Shown piece by piece: positions 25,927-40,900 of a DNA stretch of 64,000 nucleotides (positions are counted from its first letter, which is position 1; every line of letters starts with the position of its first letter). The notes below the pieces were generated by a model. That model was not told the DNA's origin, did not search any database, and saw nothing but the letters and a program-made list of their open reading frames with translations. The translations under genes and the position numbers were made by a program. The stretch covers positions 10,665,521-10,729,520 of the forward strand of contig NC_049988.1 in the NCBI RefSeq assembly GCF_000003815.2, written 5' to 3'. This DNA comes from Branchiostoma floridae. Lineage: Eukaryota > Chordata > Leptocardii > Amphioxiformes > Branchiostomatidae.

Positions 25927-28900
25927 CTGGAGTAGAATTTTAAACGTTATTAATAACATAAAATAAACATGCTTCTTGTTTATTTTCAGTTTCTTAAACG
26001 TTTATAATTTGTATTCACGGTTTTCTATAGAGCAAGACTCGGTAGATTCCCTGATATAAGTCGTTTCGTTATGATATATAAGCAGTCGCTACCTTCTGTA
26101 CGTGAAGCTGTGTAACGCCGAAGGACAGTAATTGTTATTCTAAAATCCCGCATTCTCAACATTCACAAGAACGAAGAAGAGGACAACCTTGTATATATTG
26201 CACTTGACTACGGCACTTTTACCAATATATTAATGTTTTGTTTTTAACCTGCAATTGGTTCGGTTGGGTAAAAATGTACAATTAATGTCTTCATTTATCC
26301 ATTCATTCATTCATTCATTCATTCATTCACCCATTCACCCATTCACTCATTCACTCATTCACTCATTCACTCATACATACTGTAGTGTAGTTACCTGATT
26401 CCCCAGTTTGTTTGAGTGACTGGCTTGTCGGACAGTTGTCGCTGTTTGATTCCAGGAAACAGACGGTCTGCAGGTTGACCCCTAGCGTGTTGTCGACACT
26501 GTTCGCCGCCCTCAGCTCGTTCTGGATGTCCAGTCCGTGCACGGCGTTGACGTTCTCCAGACACACGTCGTACACGGCCACTACCTCGTTTTCAACGATC
26601 TTCAGCTCCTTGACCACGACGCTCTGGACTTTGCTTCCATGCTGTGTTGTCCTGATGGATGGTTCCAGCTGCCGAATCGTAAATGTATGTCCATTATGAA
26701 GGCATTCCACCCCAGAAAGTAGTGTTGTATTCCAATAGATAATGTATCAATGCGTACATAACTAGAGTTCCACGAAACACATACCTTCGCCAGACAATCA
26801 AGGGTTGTTATGGAGAATGCCTTTATCAATGACTTAAAGGTTTTATAGCTTCTCAAGTTATGTTATCCGCACTCACACACACTCACACAAAGCCCGCTGC
26901 AGTACCGACGAAAGATACCGAGCGAACCATTTTCAAACTCAACCTTTGTTTCTGCGACCGCTACTCAATACCAAGTATCATGAAGATCCATCAATCAGTT
27001 CTCCAGTTATACTGCTGACCTACATAAAGACTCACCTAACACTATGGCTTAAGCCTTAACCAAAAGTTTAATCTTCTTGGCGAAGGTAATGAAAAGGCCA
27101 CAAACCACCAAGCTTCCACTTTTCCCTGCCACATAAGCATCACCAAAATAAGGGGGAAAACACCCCTTCACATCAAAATGGAGAAACCCCTTCCCATAGT
27201 GCACAAACAAACAACATGGCGCTTGCAAAGTGAGAACTAATAAACAATGTGTTAGCAACAATAACATCTATGTTTTGCTGACACAAATATGTCATGACCT
27301 CCACAAGCCTGGAGCACAGATGTAGTTACCGACACTGAGCACTGATTGTCCAGAAAAGAGGTCGATTGAAGGATTTACACATTCTTCTAATTATCATGTA
27401 AATTAAGCCCCGATTTGCATACAATACATTTCAGGATTTTAATCATTACCTAAGGTATGTACATACCAAAAATAATGCAAATCCACCAACCCCTCCTAGA
27501 CTTATACTCTACCAAAGATAATGACAAAATCGCCCGGTGCAGTACAAAACAAGCCGCCAGGAGGCCAAAATTTGCACTACTTAATCCCTGCCCAGAGACG
27601 TATCCACTACCCAAAAAGCGTAAACCTGACACTTCAGGATAACTATAACGCCAACTTCGACACTCCGCTGCAGTACCGCAACTTGTCGCCAGGATGCCCA
27701 TTATCGAACTTGATCGTCGTTTTCCAAACCCCTAAATAACTACCGAATATAATGCAAAACGATCCACAGCGTCAAAAGTTATCTTGTACGCAAATACACA
27801 CACACACACACTCACCCCGCTGCACTCACGACAGAAAGCGCCAACAGTACCATTTTCGTACAAAACCTCGCTATACGCAACCGCAACTCAAATACCAAAT
27901 ATCGCGACATTCCATCCACAGCTACCAAAGTTATTTGAGATTGACCTATATACTGGGACACAAAAAAATTTTCTAACCATAACATGACCTTCTTGGCGAA
28001 GGTAATCAGTCAACTTTTTAAAAATTCCATTTGTGGTGAATTACGCAGTGTGTGCTTTGTGAAACAATATGGCACTCACTAATCAAGGACTAATCAATAA
28101 TCAAGGACTAATCAATATGTACTTACCAGCAATTCTATCTCAGTTTTCTTCGCCCTGTACTCAGCTGATGTAGCATCCTGTAGTCCCTGCGTCAGTGTCA
28201 CATTATCCAGTACAACCTGATATCTCTGTTTGCTCAGGTTGTCACCAGTACAAGCAACACTTGCATCACCTAGCAAGGGAAAATAAACGCGATGGTTTGC
28301 ATCTGATACGTAGAAAGGAGACGATAAAACTGAAGGACGATTTGTGATGGTATGTGATTGGCAATAAAGTAATAAAAGATATGCAAGGGTTTTGTATTCT
28401 CCTCTATGTACATGTTTCTATAAAAGCCAAGCATTTGGTGTCATAATCATTCTAAGATTTTCTGTTTGAATTTTCGTTACTAGGGCGAAAGATCCTAACT
28501 GAATTTGATAGTCAATAGCAGAGCAGTGTTATGTAAATGCTTTTAGATTTGACATGAGACGTCATGAAGAGATTCTCTTTGTTACTGTGGAAAGTTATCA
28601 TGAAAGACAGAGCAAGTGGTGATGGCCAATACATGTACATCTATGTCTAAAGCTTCTGCGTTGTGTCCACTGAACGTGAAAAAGACAATCCCTGCTAGAA
28701 ACGAAGTTTCATTGACATACTGTTGCAGATGATTCCGTCTCCTTGGTATCCTTGGTTACAGGTACATTGGAAGGATCCAGGTGTGTTTGCGCAGCTTGCT
28801 TGAAGATGACAACGCCTTGGTGTTTCTGCACACTCATTAACGTCCGTGCACCTGAACCCCGCCCCGACGAACCCTGCCTTGCAGCTGCAGACCTCAACAC

Positions 28901-31900
28901 CGGCACTGTTCACGACGCAGTTAGAGTTGGAGGCATCTTGATAAAAAAAGAGAAGGCATTGTGGTCAATGCTACAACTCGATAAGAGTTTGACTCTTTTT
29001 TTTCCTAATAGACCTATTTCAGGATCCCTTCCGGAATTGCTCTCGCCGTGATGAACTCTCGCGAGACGCACGAAGACGAGGCGCTCGCGGCTCGAAATAA
29101 AGACTCCACCAGGCCCACACTATGCCGTCATCTTTGGTATGTTGCACTCAATTTGTAGAAATTAAACTACAGTACCAAATAAATGGGTCGTCAACGTTCA
29201 GATTTTTTATGTTTTCTTCAAACGTGATGCCACATATGTTGGATGCAAGTCTACAACCTAAGGACCATACCAGATACCAATCATGCAGTTAATGCTTACT
29301 ACGATAAAGCTACCGGTGGTAAAACAAAACAGAAATCTGACCACACAACAATGTTCTTACCGACGCATTCTGTTTTCCCGTCTCCTCTGTAGGGTGCGCG
29401 ACACGTGCATGTATACGACCCGACTGTATTCGTGCAGTCGGCGTTAGTGTCGCAGGGCTGTTGACTACCAGCACACTCATTGACATCGCTGCAGGTGTAG
29501 CCATCTCCGGAGTACCCAGCTCTACACGTGCAGGTCGTCTCTCCGTTAGCGTTGGTCACACAGTTGGAGTTCGGGTCGTCTGAAGCATAATACATGATTT
29601 CTCAAAGGTAAGAGGATATACTTTTCATTGAAATTGAGAGTACGGTGTTTTTTAAACATACTGTAGATACATTCGACGCAGGGTCGTAAGTAAGGGAGTA
29701 TTCAAAACCCCTAATTTTATGACTTTCGGAAAGTCATAAAATGTCCGTCAGACATAGAAATACTATGTATGATAAACTATATAAATTGTTATGTGTTTCG
29801 TCTTCGTGTATGTAAGTCCATATCATGCTGGTATAAGCAGTGAACCTGAAATAAATAGATTATACACACAAAAATATGGGTATTCACCGGTTCTTCATCG
29901 ACTGAAAGACACGTTTCTCTGTTGATTAATGAGCCATACTGAACTTCGGCGAGTTAGACCGTTTATACAGTAAGGCTAGAAGTGGCCAATGCTGTAAGAG
30001 CATTGGGATTAGGATTGACATGACAGTCAGCAAAAGACCACAACAGCAGTTAATTCGTGAGGTCACTAAAATCAGGCTGAGAGTACTTGTTCAAATGGTG
30101 AAGGTAGTTCCAAAACCTTCTTTGCTACCATGAGCTGTATAATCTGCCGTATGTGTACGTACTGCATTTTATATTCCCGACCGATCAGATACCCATTTGT
30201 GCATCTGGGTGGAATGTAAATTGCCTTTCCATCACAAGGCCAAGAACATAACGTCACCATAACATGAACCCCTTAGCCTCTCAATCTCATGTCCACTAGC
30301 CTAGCCACTGTACCATTCTACACCACCTTGACAAAATGTAGCAAATTCGCACGCTGTTGGCGGAGATCTACCAAGAGACATGATCATGAACAACACTCCT
30401 CTTGAAATACACTTATTTGCATAGCAAACATCTAAACAACCCATCCTGAACAACTCTAACTTTAGACACCCTGATTATTTAGCACTGCGAAAACGCACAG
30501 CACATCTAGAGACCTTGTGGGTTTATGACTTAACTTTAAGTCACCAACGTTTTGCAGACGTCTTAAAAATCACCCTCCCCTTGGGACCGAGGCTACAAGT
30601 GAGCGTGCATGAGAAATAAAGTACTTGAATGTTTGGACATCCGTACTCACTGGTACACCGAACACCGCTGCCCTGGTAAGGACTTTTACAGCGGCAGGTA
30701 TAGGAACCTGGTGTGTTGGTGCATGTTGCTTGTAGATGGCAGGGTGTTGGGGTTTGAGCGCATTCATTCACGTCGCGGCAGATGAAACCATTTCCGGTGA
30801 AACCAGGTTTGCATGTGCATGTTGTGACGCCGGTGTTTGCGTTGGTGATGCAATTTGTGTTGGGGTCGTCTGAAATAGTTTGTTCTAAGAGTAAGTAGCA
30901 GCATGATTCAACACGAAATTGTGGGATCTTCTGAACTTTCCTCACAATGTCTTTCTAAATGTTTTTGCCGGCGGGTTAGCCTGCTCAGCATTTTGAATAA
31001 TCTTACGAAAAGACACATGTTTACCAAGACATGTTATGCACGGCACTGAATAACATGCGTCAAAGGGTAACTCTTAGATAAAATCAAAGCAAATGACGTC
31101 AACAACTACCAGCACTCAAGGTCTTACATCAGTGTCAACTAAGATCATATGTCTTACGCGAGGAAGTTATTAAACACCTTCCGAAGATATTAGTTATTGG
31201 GGGTGGGGACAGAGAGGCACCTGGTAAAGCCCTGTAAACATGTTTGAAATAAGATTATGAGACAGTTTTGTGTAGATACATGTGAGACTACATCAACAAG
31301 GAATGCATGAGACGAATACCAATTATACTACTGCAACACTATACTGACAAGGGGATTGGGAGTTGTTTGGCCAGCTAGCACTAACTAATCACCACCTATG
31401 GAGCCTATACCTCTGCCCCTTGACACTCTGGCCGCAGGCTTGGTGGGAGACCTTGGATTGACTATTTAGGGATGACCTTAAAAGCCAACGACATGTGCAT
31501 GCTCGGCCCTACATGTATGTGCGGATGGACGACCATTTTACGCACTCTACACATGCATATTGCTCTAAATTGTCTGCCTCTAGAGTTGGGAACCTTAACA
31601 ATGTCCTACCCCCGATACTTGTGTTGGATGGACTAGTACTGTTGATGGGGACCTTAAATTGACCACGTCATGCCTTTACAAATCACCTGCGAACAAACAT
31701 TCACTCTCCTTTGCACCTTTACGTGGATGGGAATGTGGGGAAAGGGGTCCTTAAATGGCTGGAAGACCTTACTTACTGGTGCATTGAACACCGTCGCCCT
31801 GGTAAGGATTATTACAGCGGCAGGTATAGGAACCTAATGTGTTGGTGCATGTTGCTTGTTGGTGGCAAGGGTATGGTGTTTTTGCACACTCGTCATCGTC

Positions 31901-34900
31901 GCTGCAGATGTAACCATTTCCTATGAAACCGCTATTGCAAGTGCAGATTGTCACTCCGTTTGAGGCGATGACACAATTTGTGTTGGGGTCGTCTGAAATA
32001 CATGTTTGTGTGGATTGAGAACGTAACAGCATGACGTTATCAAAATTTAGGGACACGTAGAATTTGTACCATCTCCTTTGATGCTCTTACAAAATCGGTT
32101 GATCCGATGCATTGTGGCTGATAAGCCTGCTTATGCACTCTTTACTCACTCACTAGTCACATTTACGAGTAGTGAGAGGTGTGCTTGAAGCAGCTACATT
32201 GTATTATGTACTATGTCACTACCCTGCTCTCAGAGGAATGACCTGTTTTTTTACTACATTTGTATATAGTGATAGTACCGAAGTCTAGTTTTTATATAAC
32301 TGTGTAAAATTCTTTGAGTAACTCCTTTTTGGTGTACTATGTATTACTGCTTATAGTTTGTATATGACTGTGTAAAATATTTTTGTATCTACATAATTTG
32401 TAACATTTGTAAATTGGATGTAATTCAGTGCAGAAAGAAAGCTGACACTGCGATTTCCCAATAAACACCATCTATCCATAGTATCTATCTAGCCCCTGAG
32501 CGAAGAGACAGTGAAAGGCGCAAGCTTTGCAAGCGTCAACTGTAACAGGTCATACAAAGACCAGTAGTTCTTGGACAACTCTTGGACATTGCCATAGCAA
32601 TCAAAGCCAGCAATCAACGAGGGCTCATTGTACCTGTACCCCTTACAACCGGTCCCCATATGACCATTGGATTATGCAAAGCCGTCAGCTTCTCATTCTG
32701 CGGTGTTTCACACCTCACGAAGCAAGTTACTCAATAGGCAACAACCATTACAACTGCCAGAAGCACTGAATAAGCCGTGCTTTTCCGTTGAGCATGCAGA
32801 ACATGCTAAGCCGCAAGTGAAGCAATGCCCTGAAACCTTCCACAATCTGATCAGCATCGGCAATGCCAAAATACGTGCAGCACAGGAGGGCCATCAAAAG
32901 ATGAAGCTATAACCCATTGGATGTGCGTAGAGGAGGACCACCTAACAAGGATACCTACCATTACAACTATCATCTACCCACCTCTTGCATTACGTGTTTT
33001 TGCCCTAAACTAAATGGAGACCTTGACGACAATTGAGTTATTGTGCAGAATAGACCTTAAGAACTTGGCATTCCTTTAAAGACCGTCTTTGGCAGACAGG
33101 CGTCTTCCCCACCTCATTGGCACCTAGACTACAATCGGCAAATTGAGTCATCGACGCTGTACTCACTGGTGCACTGAACACCGTTGCCCCGGTAAGGACT
33201 GTTACAGCGGCAGGTATAGGAACCTAATGTGTTGGTGCAGGTTGCTTGCTGATGGCAAGGTGTTGGGTTTTGAGCACACTCGTTCACGTCACTACAGGTG
33301 ACGCCATCTCCGGTGAAACCAGGTGGGCACGAACCTTCCATGTCAAACATTGATATGTTTAAAGTGGAAGAACAATCATATCAATAGATCTTATCTACTA
33401 TAGCTAGCAACACTAGGTGTGTCATAGATGTGATTTTGATTTTGAAAACTTAGATAAAGCAATGTTAGATAGGGTTCTATGCAGTGAAATATGTACCAGC
33501 CTGGTCCCGACCTATGGTAGATAATGTATGTGTGTATGTAGATGTGGTCCAAGAGAAGATCTTTACTTACTGGTACAATGAGTGCCGTTTCCTTCGTACG
33601 GACTGTTGCAGCTGCAAGTATATGAGCCTTGCGTGTTTTGGCAGGTTGCTTGTTGATGACAAGGTGTCGGATTTCCGCTGCATTCGTCGATGTCGGTGCA
33701 GGCGTTGCCATCAGTTCGGTACCCGCTTCTGCACGTGCAGGTGAAGGAACCATCGGTGTTGGTGCAGGTTCTATCAGCGCTACAGGGCGATGGTGTTCTT
33801 TGACACTCGTCCTCGTCTGTAGTAACGTAGGAGCATAGGACAAATGTAAGAATCAATATTCAATATAATGTAAAAGAAAGCAAAGTCGGGTGTCAAAATA
33901 CCTTTCATGAACATTTCAGTTCATAACAACGCACACTACACAGTAATGTCGTGTGATCTGTTATTGTGTAGTCCGTTGTTCATATGCCATGTGTGCAAAA
34001 AGTCCAATCCAAACAGTTTTTGTATGGCGGAAAATGTACAGCGAGAGACCTAGTTTCAGATTATGGTGCCTGTGACGTCAAGCGACGACCACTTCAAATT
34101 AGGGGTTTCCGCAGGCCAACAATAAATGGATCAAAACCTTGTTGTTTCTTTACTGGAGCTGAAGGTCTATTACCTTGAATTGTCTCATCAGCATAAGATG
34201 TCACCTAAATGTTCCAAGGAAAACTTCTCAAATAGACTAGAATCATGTAGTATAAAAGTGGAGTCTCTATGTTGGTGTTACACGTTTCTATATTATTAAA
34301 CATCACCCTATCAAATGCCTTGCATATAGAAAACGAATATAAGCAACGTTTCTGTCATCAACAATGTAAGGGCGTGGTCACATAGGTCGCACGATCATCG
34401 TACGATCGCTAACTTCGGGCATTTTATGCGGCAGCTATGCATGTTCTACAAAGTCTAACTGCCCTGCTACACAAAAGGCTGTATCGGATCATTTTCTGTG
34501 GTTGGTCCTGTCACAGCCAGCAAACCCCTATGGCATCAAAATCGTACAACAATCGCACAACCTATGAGGCTGCGCCCTTATAACCCTGTCACATTATTCA
34601 CGATCACCGGTCTTGCCACGTACCAGCGCAAGTACGACCGTCTCCCACGTAGCCTGTGCGGCAGGTGCAGCTAAACGTCCCCACTTGGTTCCCGCAGTCC
34701 GCATTCTGGTGACAGTTGTGGGTACCTGCGGCGCACTCATCCACATCCTTACAGGTAGAGTCGACGTACTCGTACCCAGCCGTGCACGCACATGTGTATG
34801 TACCCGGGGCGTTTATACACGTGGATGGAGCCTGGCACGGTGAAGGCGAAGCCGCACACTCGTCAGTGTCTAAACACACAGAAAAAATGATAAAGTTTAT

Positions 34901-37900
34901 TTGCAAGTTCGTACTCGTACGCTAATTGCAAGTACATGGTAGAAACAAGATAGGGGATATGCATGTAACAATGAAGATTGAAAGAATATTATTGTACAAA
35001 GAGACTACTCGAATGCGTTGACTCAGCGTTTGGGGAAGTCTGCCTCGTGTCGTGTAGTTTGGTGACGAAAAATGTAGTTTTGCATGCTTTAAATATCATG
35101 CCAGTATGGTCATAAAGTATGAATGCTTCAGAAGGAAAAAAAATCAGTCATTTCAAATCTATGTCAAGGCGTTTCAAAGATAGGGCAAAAGCATGACTGA
35201 AAAGAAATCTTGTTACATTGATACATTGTTCTCATCATAACTTTTATAACTGATATTTGATTATCTGAAATTATGATCTCTAGTTACGTAAGCGGCTGCA
35301 ACGCACAAGAGGTTCAGAATAGTCTGATTGTGCAATCAGAAAAAGGAGGATACTACGCACAAGAGGTTCAGAATGGTCTGATTGTGCAATCAGAAAAAGG
35401 AGGATATAACGTTATAAGTGAAAAATGCCAGATACAACATTTTGGGTCTTACCGATGCAGTTGCCAGGAGTTCCGGTAAACCCAGTCTTACACTGACAGC
35501 TGTAGGACCCCTCGATATTTGTACAGGTGGTGTTAGCGGGACAGGGCGAAGGGGTCGCCAGGCACTCGTCCTCATCTTCACACGACATCCCGTCTCCTTG
35601 GTAACCGTCGCCACACACACACTGAAACGATCCCACCGTGTTTGTGCAGGTTGCTAAGGCGTCGCATGGGCTTCCTGCACACTCGTTGATGTCGGTGCAG
35701 GTGTTACCGTCGCCCTGGAAACCGTCGCGACACGCGCAGGTGTAGGAGCCATCGGTGTTGGTGCATGCCGCGTTCACGTGACAAGGGGAGGGGGACTGCT
35801 GACACTCATCCTCGTCTGTAAGAGTTTGAATATTGCCCAGTCAGTTAGTCAGCCAGTCATAGCCATACGGTGTATTACAGCACTTTTGGGAGGATACCGC
35901 CCCTTACGGGGTGGCCTACCCTTTCTTTTAGCCGAATACGAGACGGGGATGTGCCAGATCTCCCGTTCGGGTAAATGATGTAAATCAAATGAATATTACT
36001 AAAATGAGCAATACTCTTGAAACAATCAAAAACAAGCACAGAACATTGACCACGACCTATAAGGTATTACATCTCTTTATCATAACATCAATACATGTAC
36101 ATGTATGTATAAGCCATGAGTTAGCCGTTACATCTAGGTAATCGAAGTGAACTCAGTAGATAACATCTATTCTGTCACTTAAGGTTCCAAAGAAATTAGT
36201 ATTTACTACTACCATTCAATATCATCTAAACCTCTTATAAACAGTAACTGTTATCATGGTTACAACGGGACTTGTCAGAATTGGACGAGCCTGAAAATAG
36301 ATTCTTTCATTCCAATGATGAACAATTAAGCTGCACAAAGTTAAGTCTACTAAGGCATAGCCGCAAATCTTTAATTTCTGTGGGGATAGCTAAAGGCATT
36401 TCAGATGAATTTCGCAGGGAATCTTACGTTAAAGGGTCTTACGGAAGGCAGGAATAAAGAATAAAATTCAAAACTGCATTGTCTTTGTAATACGATGAAT
36501 CCATACTTTGTACAAGACTCGGTTTGAAACCTGAATTAGTCAACCCTTACCTACACAGCTGTCGCCATCCACCACATACCCCTGTGTCCCACACGTGCAG
36601 TTGAAGCTGCCGTCAGTGTTGGAGCACGTCGAACCGCTGGGACAGTTATGGCTGCCTTCTGCACACTCATCAATTTCTGATGGCACAGAGAGAACAAGTT
36701 TTGAACGGCTTGGAATCCTGGCCTCTTTGTCGTCAATAACAGATTTTCCGCCACGCGGCAAACACGTAGCGTGATCTGATTGGTCGAAATATTTTTACCC
36801 GACAAACGGTTTTTGTCGGTAGGGAAAATACGTATACATTTTCTTACAAAAGGTACGGTGCGTCTCTTATAAACTAGAACACTAGTATTGAAACAGAAAA
36901 CCAAAAATGGCATTTACAATGCTTAGCTTTCTCCCAACACAAAGGCATGCACGGATCAAATTTGCGTATACGTGACGTCAGCAACTCGTCGTTAAAAATT
37001 TCATCCATGTGTACTTTTGTGTTGGAAGAAAGTTTAGCATTATACTATGATTACTACCAACACAGATGAGTTTCCATGATGATAGCTCAACGACTCAAAT
37101 ACATATTACCGTAAAGAAATAGCATGGACAGTCCAACGACAGATCTACGTTTGAAAAGTAAATGTGCAACTTCAACAACTTTACATTTTGAAAATATATT
37201 TTCCAGAATGGCGGTAACGTTATGTACGAGAAAGATGATAAAACAATGAGTGTCGGAAGAGAACAACATACACATTTTTGTATGATGAGTTGAGTTTTAA
37301 CTCATTCAACCTACCTTCACACACTAAATTCTCAAAGCGATGCCCTTCGTCACATTCACAGATGAAACTTCCCATCGTGTTTTCGCAGTGAGAGTGGCCT
37401 GGGCAGGGAATGACAAACTTATCGCTCTGACATTCGTCCACGTCCACGCATTGGTCCAATCCACCGTTAGTACGCGCGTACCCCGCCTTACAGATGCAGT
37501 CGAACCCACCGATGTAGTTGACACAGGTACCATGCTCCTCGTGGCAATGTACGTGACCGTCTGCGTCATTGCATTCGTCATGATCTAATTGATCAGAAAA
37601 TAGTATGTTTACATACGATATCTTATACAGCAGCTAGTATAAATAAACGAATATAAGCGACAGGAGGAGAATAAAGCACGAAAGCGGTTGTCATCTTTCG
37701 GTCTCTAACAACGGGGTGGTGCCTTATTAATCACTTATATGCAAATACACCATTTGTCGCTCTCTGTTGTAACTCCATTTAAAAGAAAGTATAACTGAAC
37801 GTAATAATGCAGCTGCTTTTTCTTCTAGTATTTTTGCGTCTTTTGGCCTTGGACATGCCGTGGTCTTGATTGTTTGGTAAGAATACCCTTTAATATAACT

Positions 37901-40900
37901 TGGAAGTGGTGTAAGTTTGGGTCCCTACAAGCATGCCCTTGAACTGCAGGGGACATTTGGTCACAATCTTTTACACCCCTATCTGCTTGGTTTTTAGTCC
38001 CGTCAAGATCCTGCTGGCCCTATGCTAGACAGGGCTCATGTCACATTAGCAATTGAACATTCCTCTAGTTTATCATGTGTTTGGGCAATGGAGTGTGCCA
38101 TTCATCGACATAACAGTTGTGTGTCTGTGTTTTTATGGTCAGCAAAACTGAAGTCTTATAATGCATAAAGAGTACAATTTAAAAGGACTAGACATTTCAT
38201 GGATGTATTAGGTCAACGAACTCTTGATGACCGATGACTACATAAATCAAACACCAACCAAAAAAGGGAGGTCTCATATAAAGAGGTTACGGTCAAACCT
38301 CCTTGGTTTCACTCACCAGTGCAATTTATCCCGTCGCCTTCGAAGCCATCGTTACAGGTACATTCGTACGTAGACCCGCCTGTGTTCCGGCATTCTGCGT
38401 TGTCTCCACAGGTCTGACCACAACGTTCTGTTTTGAGATGAAATAATTCTTTTTCATATCTCTTATCGATGAATTCTTTTCTACCTATGGTACACAATCT
38501 GTGATACTTTCCTCAGTAAAAAGACACACAACCAACAACTAAACACAAAAAACGGTCTAAAATTGTGTCTACAAGAGAAGAAATGCGATAACACCCTTAT
38601 ATTAGACAATTATTGAAATAATCGTTCGAAACCAAGTTGTCACAACTTTTCCAACTATCACGTTTCAGTCCTAAAATACTATTCAGGACTAAATAAACAC
38701 GCCAATACAACGAAACACTCACCAAAAAAGGCAGCAAAAGTAAAACCTTTTTGGCGAAGGTGAGAAGAATTTGCCTACCTGTGCAGGTGAATCCGTCGCC
38801 GGTGTAGCCCTCTTTGCAGGTGCACGTGAAGGAACCGTCGGTGTTGGTACAGGTGGCATGGGCGTTGCATGGCGTATCCTGACATTCATCAACGTCTGCA
38901 AACGACAGAGAACAATGTAGCACAAGATCATATTCTCTTACACATCGTTGCAAACTTAAGTACTATTATCTGCACGCTCCCGAGAAGAGAGACTGACACT
39001 GAGCCTGCTCCCTGAGATCTGACAGCGGGAGTGAGGCAGAGGCCACGTGTAGCCATAGACCCGGGGAGCAGACACACACTCACACTCACTCAGTCCCATA
39101 GCTCAGGTGGCCGTAGGGGCAGTAAGACTGTTCACAGAGCAGACGCATCTAATCAAATACTTGAATCTCCGGGGGCCAAAAGATTATCCATATTCTAACT
39201 ACCCTTGTATTGTATTTGAGGTCCAATTAAGTGATATTAACTCCATGAAGGACCTTCACCTCCTACTGGGGTACTCTGTTTGGCAAGGTTGTGTGTTCGC
39301 AGCTATAAATCAAGATCTATTCATTATTAATGAATTTCTTTGTATTTTTGGTACTATGGTTCTTAGTGATATCTCCAGGTTGCATGCCGATTCTTGGCAC
39401 CGCAATGGTACTTTCATGTGATGTAAAATTTCAAAAACAATACCCCCATGTTGAAGGTATTTTGGTACAATCCGCCATTTCGATGTGGTTGGCTGGTAAT
39501 CATATTCAGTGACAACGTAATATCCTATGCGTATGTTGTATGAACACCAATTACCAACACTGCTTTATTGCAATTGAATCATCGATCTTACCCTGTGAGC
39601 AAATGAATGCCATCCTCGTGCTGCAGTCGGTAGGGACCCACATGTAGCCTGAGGCGCGCGTCATGGCGACGCAGTCCTTCGCAGCATCGTTCGGCGAGCT
39701 GGGATCCCACTGTGTCGGCGTACCCAGCGGGGTGTTCTCCGGGTTTCCCCAGTAGAACTCTCCTTCTATTCCCCGATCGTTTAAGCCGAGCCAGAACGAG
39801 TCTATATCCGAGAACCGTGTGGCCAGCTCGTCGTGTATTTCCTGTGTCATGTCTGTCAGGAGGTGGCTTGCAGCAAAAATGCTTTCGCAGTCCGCCCTTG
39901 CGGAGAGCCAGGCTTTCAGCTGGGTAGGACGTTTGTTAACCCTGTAGAAATTACACAAAGTCTTGCTTGTTATTGTCTCTAGATGTTGGAATCAGTTGGT
40001 ATGTTTGTTCCTTTGTTAGTTAGATACATAGATATTGCAGAAGGGCAGCATTTAAGGTGGAAGTGGGGTTAGGCTAACGTCGACCGTCACATTTCAAAAC
40101 AGGGACCTGTTCGGGCTGTTTGAAACGACTATTCTCTTTACGTCTTGTGTAGTTTTGTGTCTTTTATATCCTACTTTTCGTTCTCGAAAGTTGCTCAACT
40201 GGGCCCTTGTGTTGAAGTATGACGTCGGTATAATAGGGTACTCGGGGAATTAAAAAGCTTAAGTATGGTTTGGTTTGTTTTTCTTGATTTCGGCACAATT
40301 AATCGTCACTATAAGACACTACTCATAGATATAACATGCACAGTGATAAGGTCGTAAGTAACATATGTATGGAAAGATTTTCCAACTAGAATTGTTCTAT
40401 CAAAACTGTATGGAAAAGTATTTTCAGATGACGAAATCCGTACTGGAACAAACTACGTCCCACATGCCTGATTGATTGACGGATGGATGTATGGATACAA
40501 AGAATTATAAGAAATACTTACCGAAAACAATGCCCAAGAAATCTTATAGGAAAACCTCCATGACAGCTCCCATATGTTTGGGCATTGGCTATGTGAATCC
40601 CAGCTGAATCGATAAGAAAAATACAGTGTTGGTTGAAAGACAGAACTTTATCATAGAAATAGAATCTATAACGAGAAAGAGTAAAATGATGTAATCTCTA
40701 CATATAGTAGTAAAGAACCTTAGTAGTGTAACCACTAGAAAAAAAGAGAACCGGGCCTACGCTAACAAAACTTTCAGCTTTTTTACACATTGATTTATTT
40801 TTATTGATAATGTATCTTCTTGTATTAAGTCTTCGATTTATACTTGTTCATGCGTTTGCATTTATATCAAGCGGAGGCGTCGATATACGTTTTAAAACTT

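Larger units (their letters stand above)
26395..28269 (-). other. Gene B SEA-like domain (2 exons)
   Basis: Exon 28269-28127 encodes [17 protein letters not shown] and exon 26668-26395 encodes [18 protein letters not shown]. Both align residue for residue with gene A. The cleavage-site glycine of SEA domains is replaced by asparagine (NEVVA), so autoproteolysis looks lost. The second exon's right boundary is uncertain by one base. Confidence 0.63.
28721..38895 (-). other. Gene B EGF-module array (about 22 modules in 12 exons)
   Basis: Modules per exon in transcript order: 1, 1, 2, 1, 3, 2, 2, 1.5, 2, 2, 2, 2. The last five exons are of one type: a half-type module (DDPNTNC or similar) plus a full DVNEC or DDDEC module. 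Gene A has only one exon of this type, at 12499-12714. Exons 30651-30869, 31777-31992 and 33167-33334 share long near-identical stretches in their second module, so they arose by recent tandem exon duplication. The exon at 33167-33334 has lost the first half of its leading module. Confidence 0.85.

Noticed and set aside
26282-26378. Possible CRISPR-like or regulatory array of regular repeats
   Set aside because: Simple ATTC tetranucleotide repeat without spacers; a eukaryotic microsatellite.
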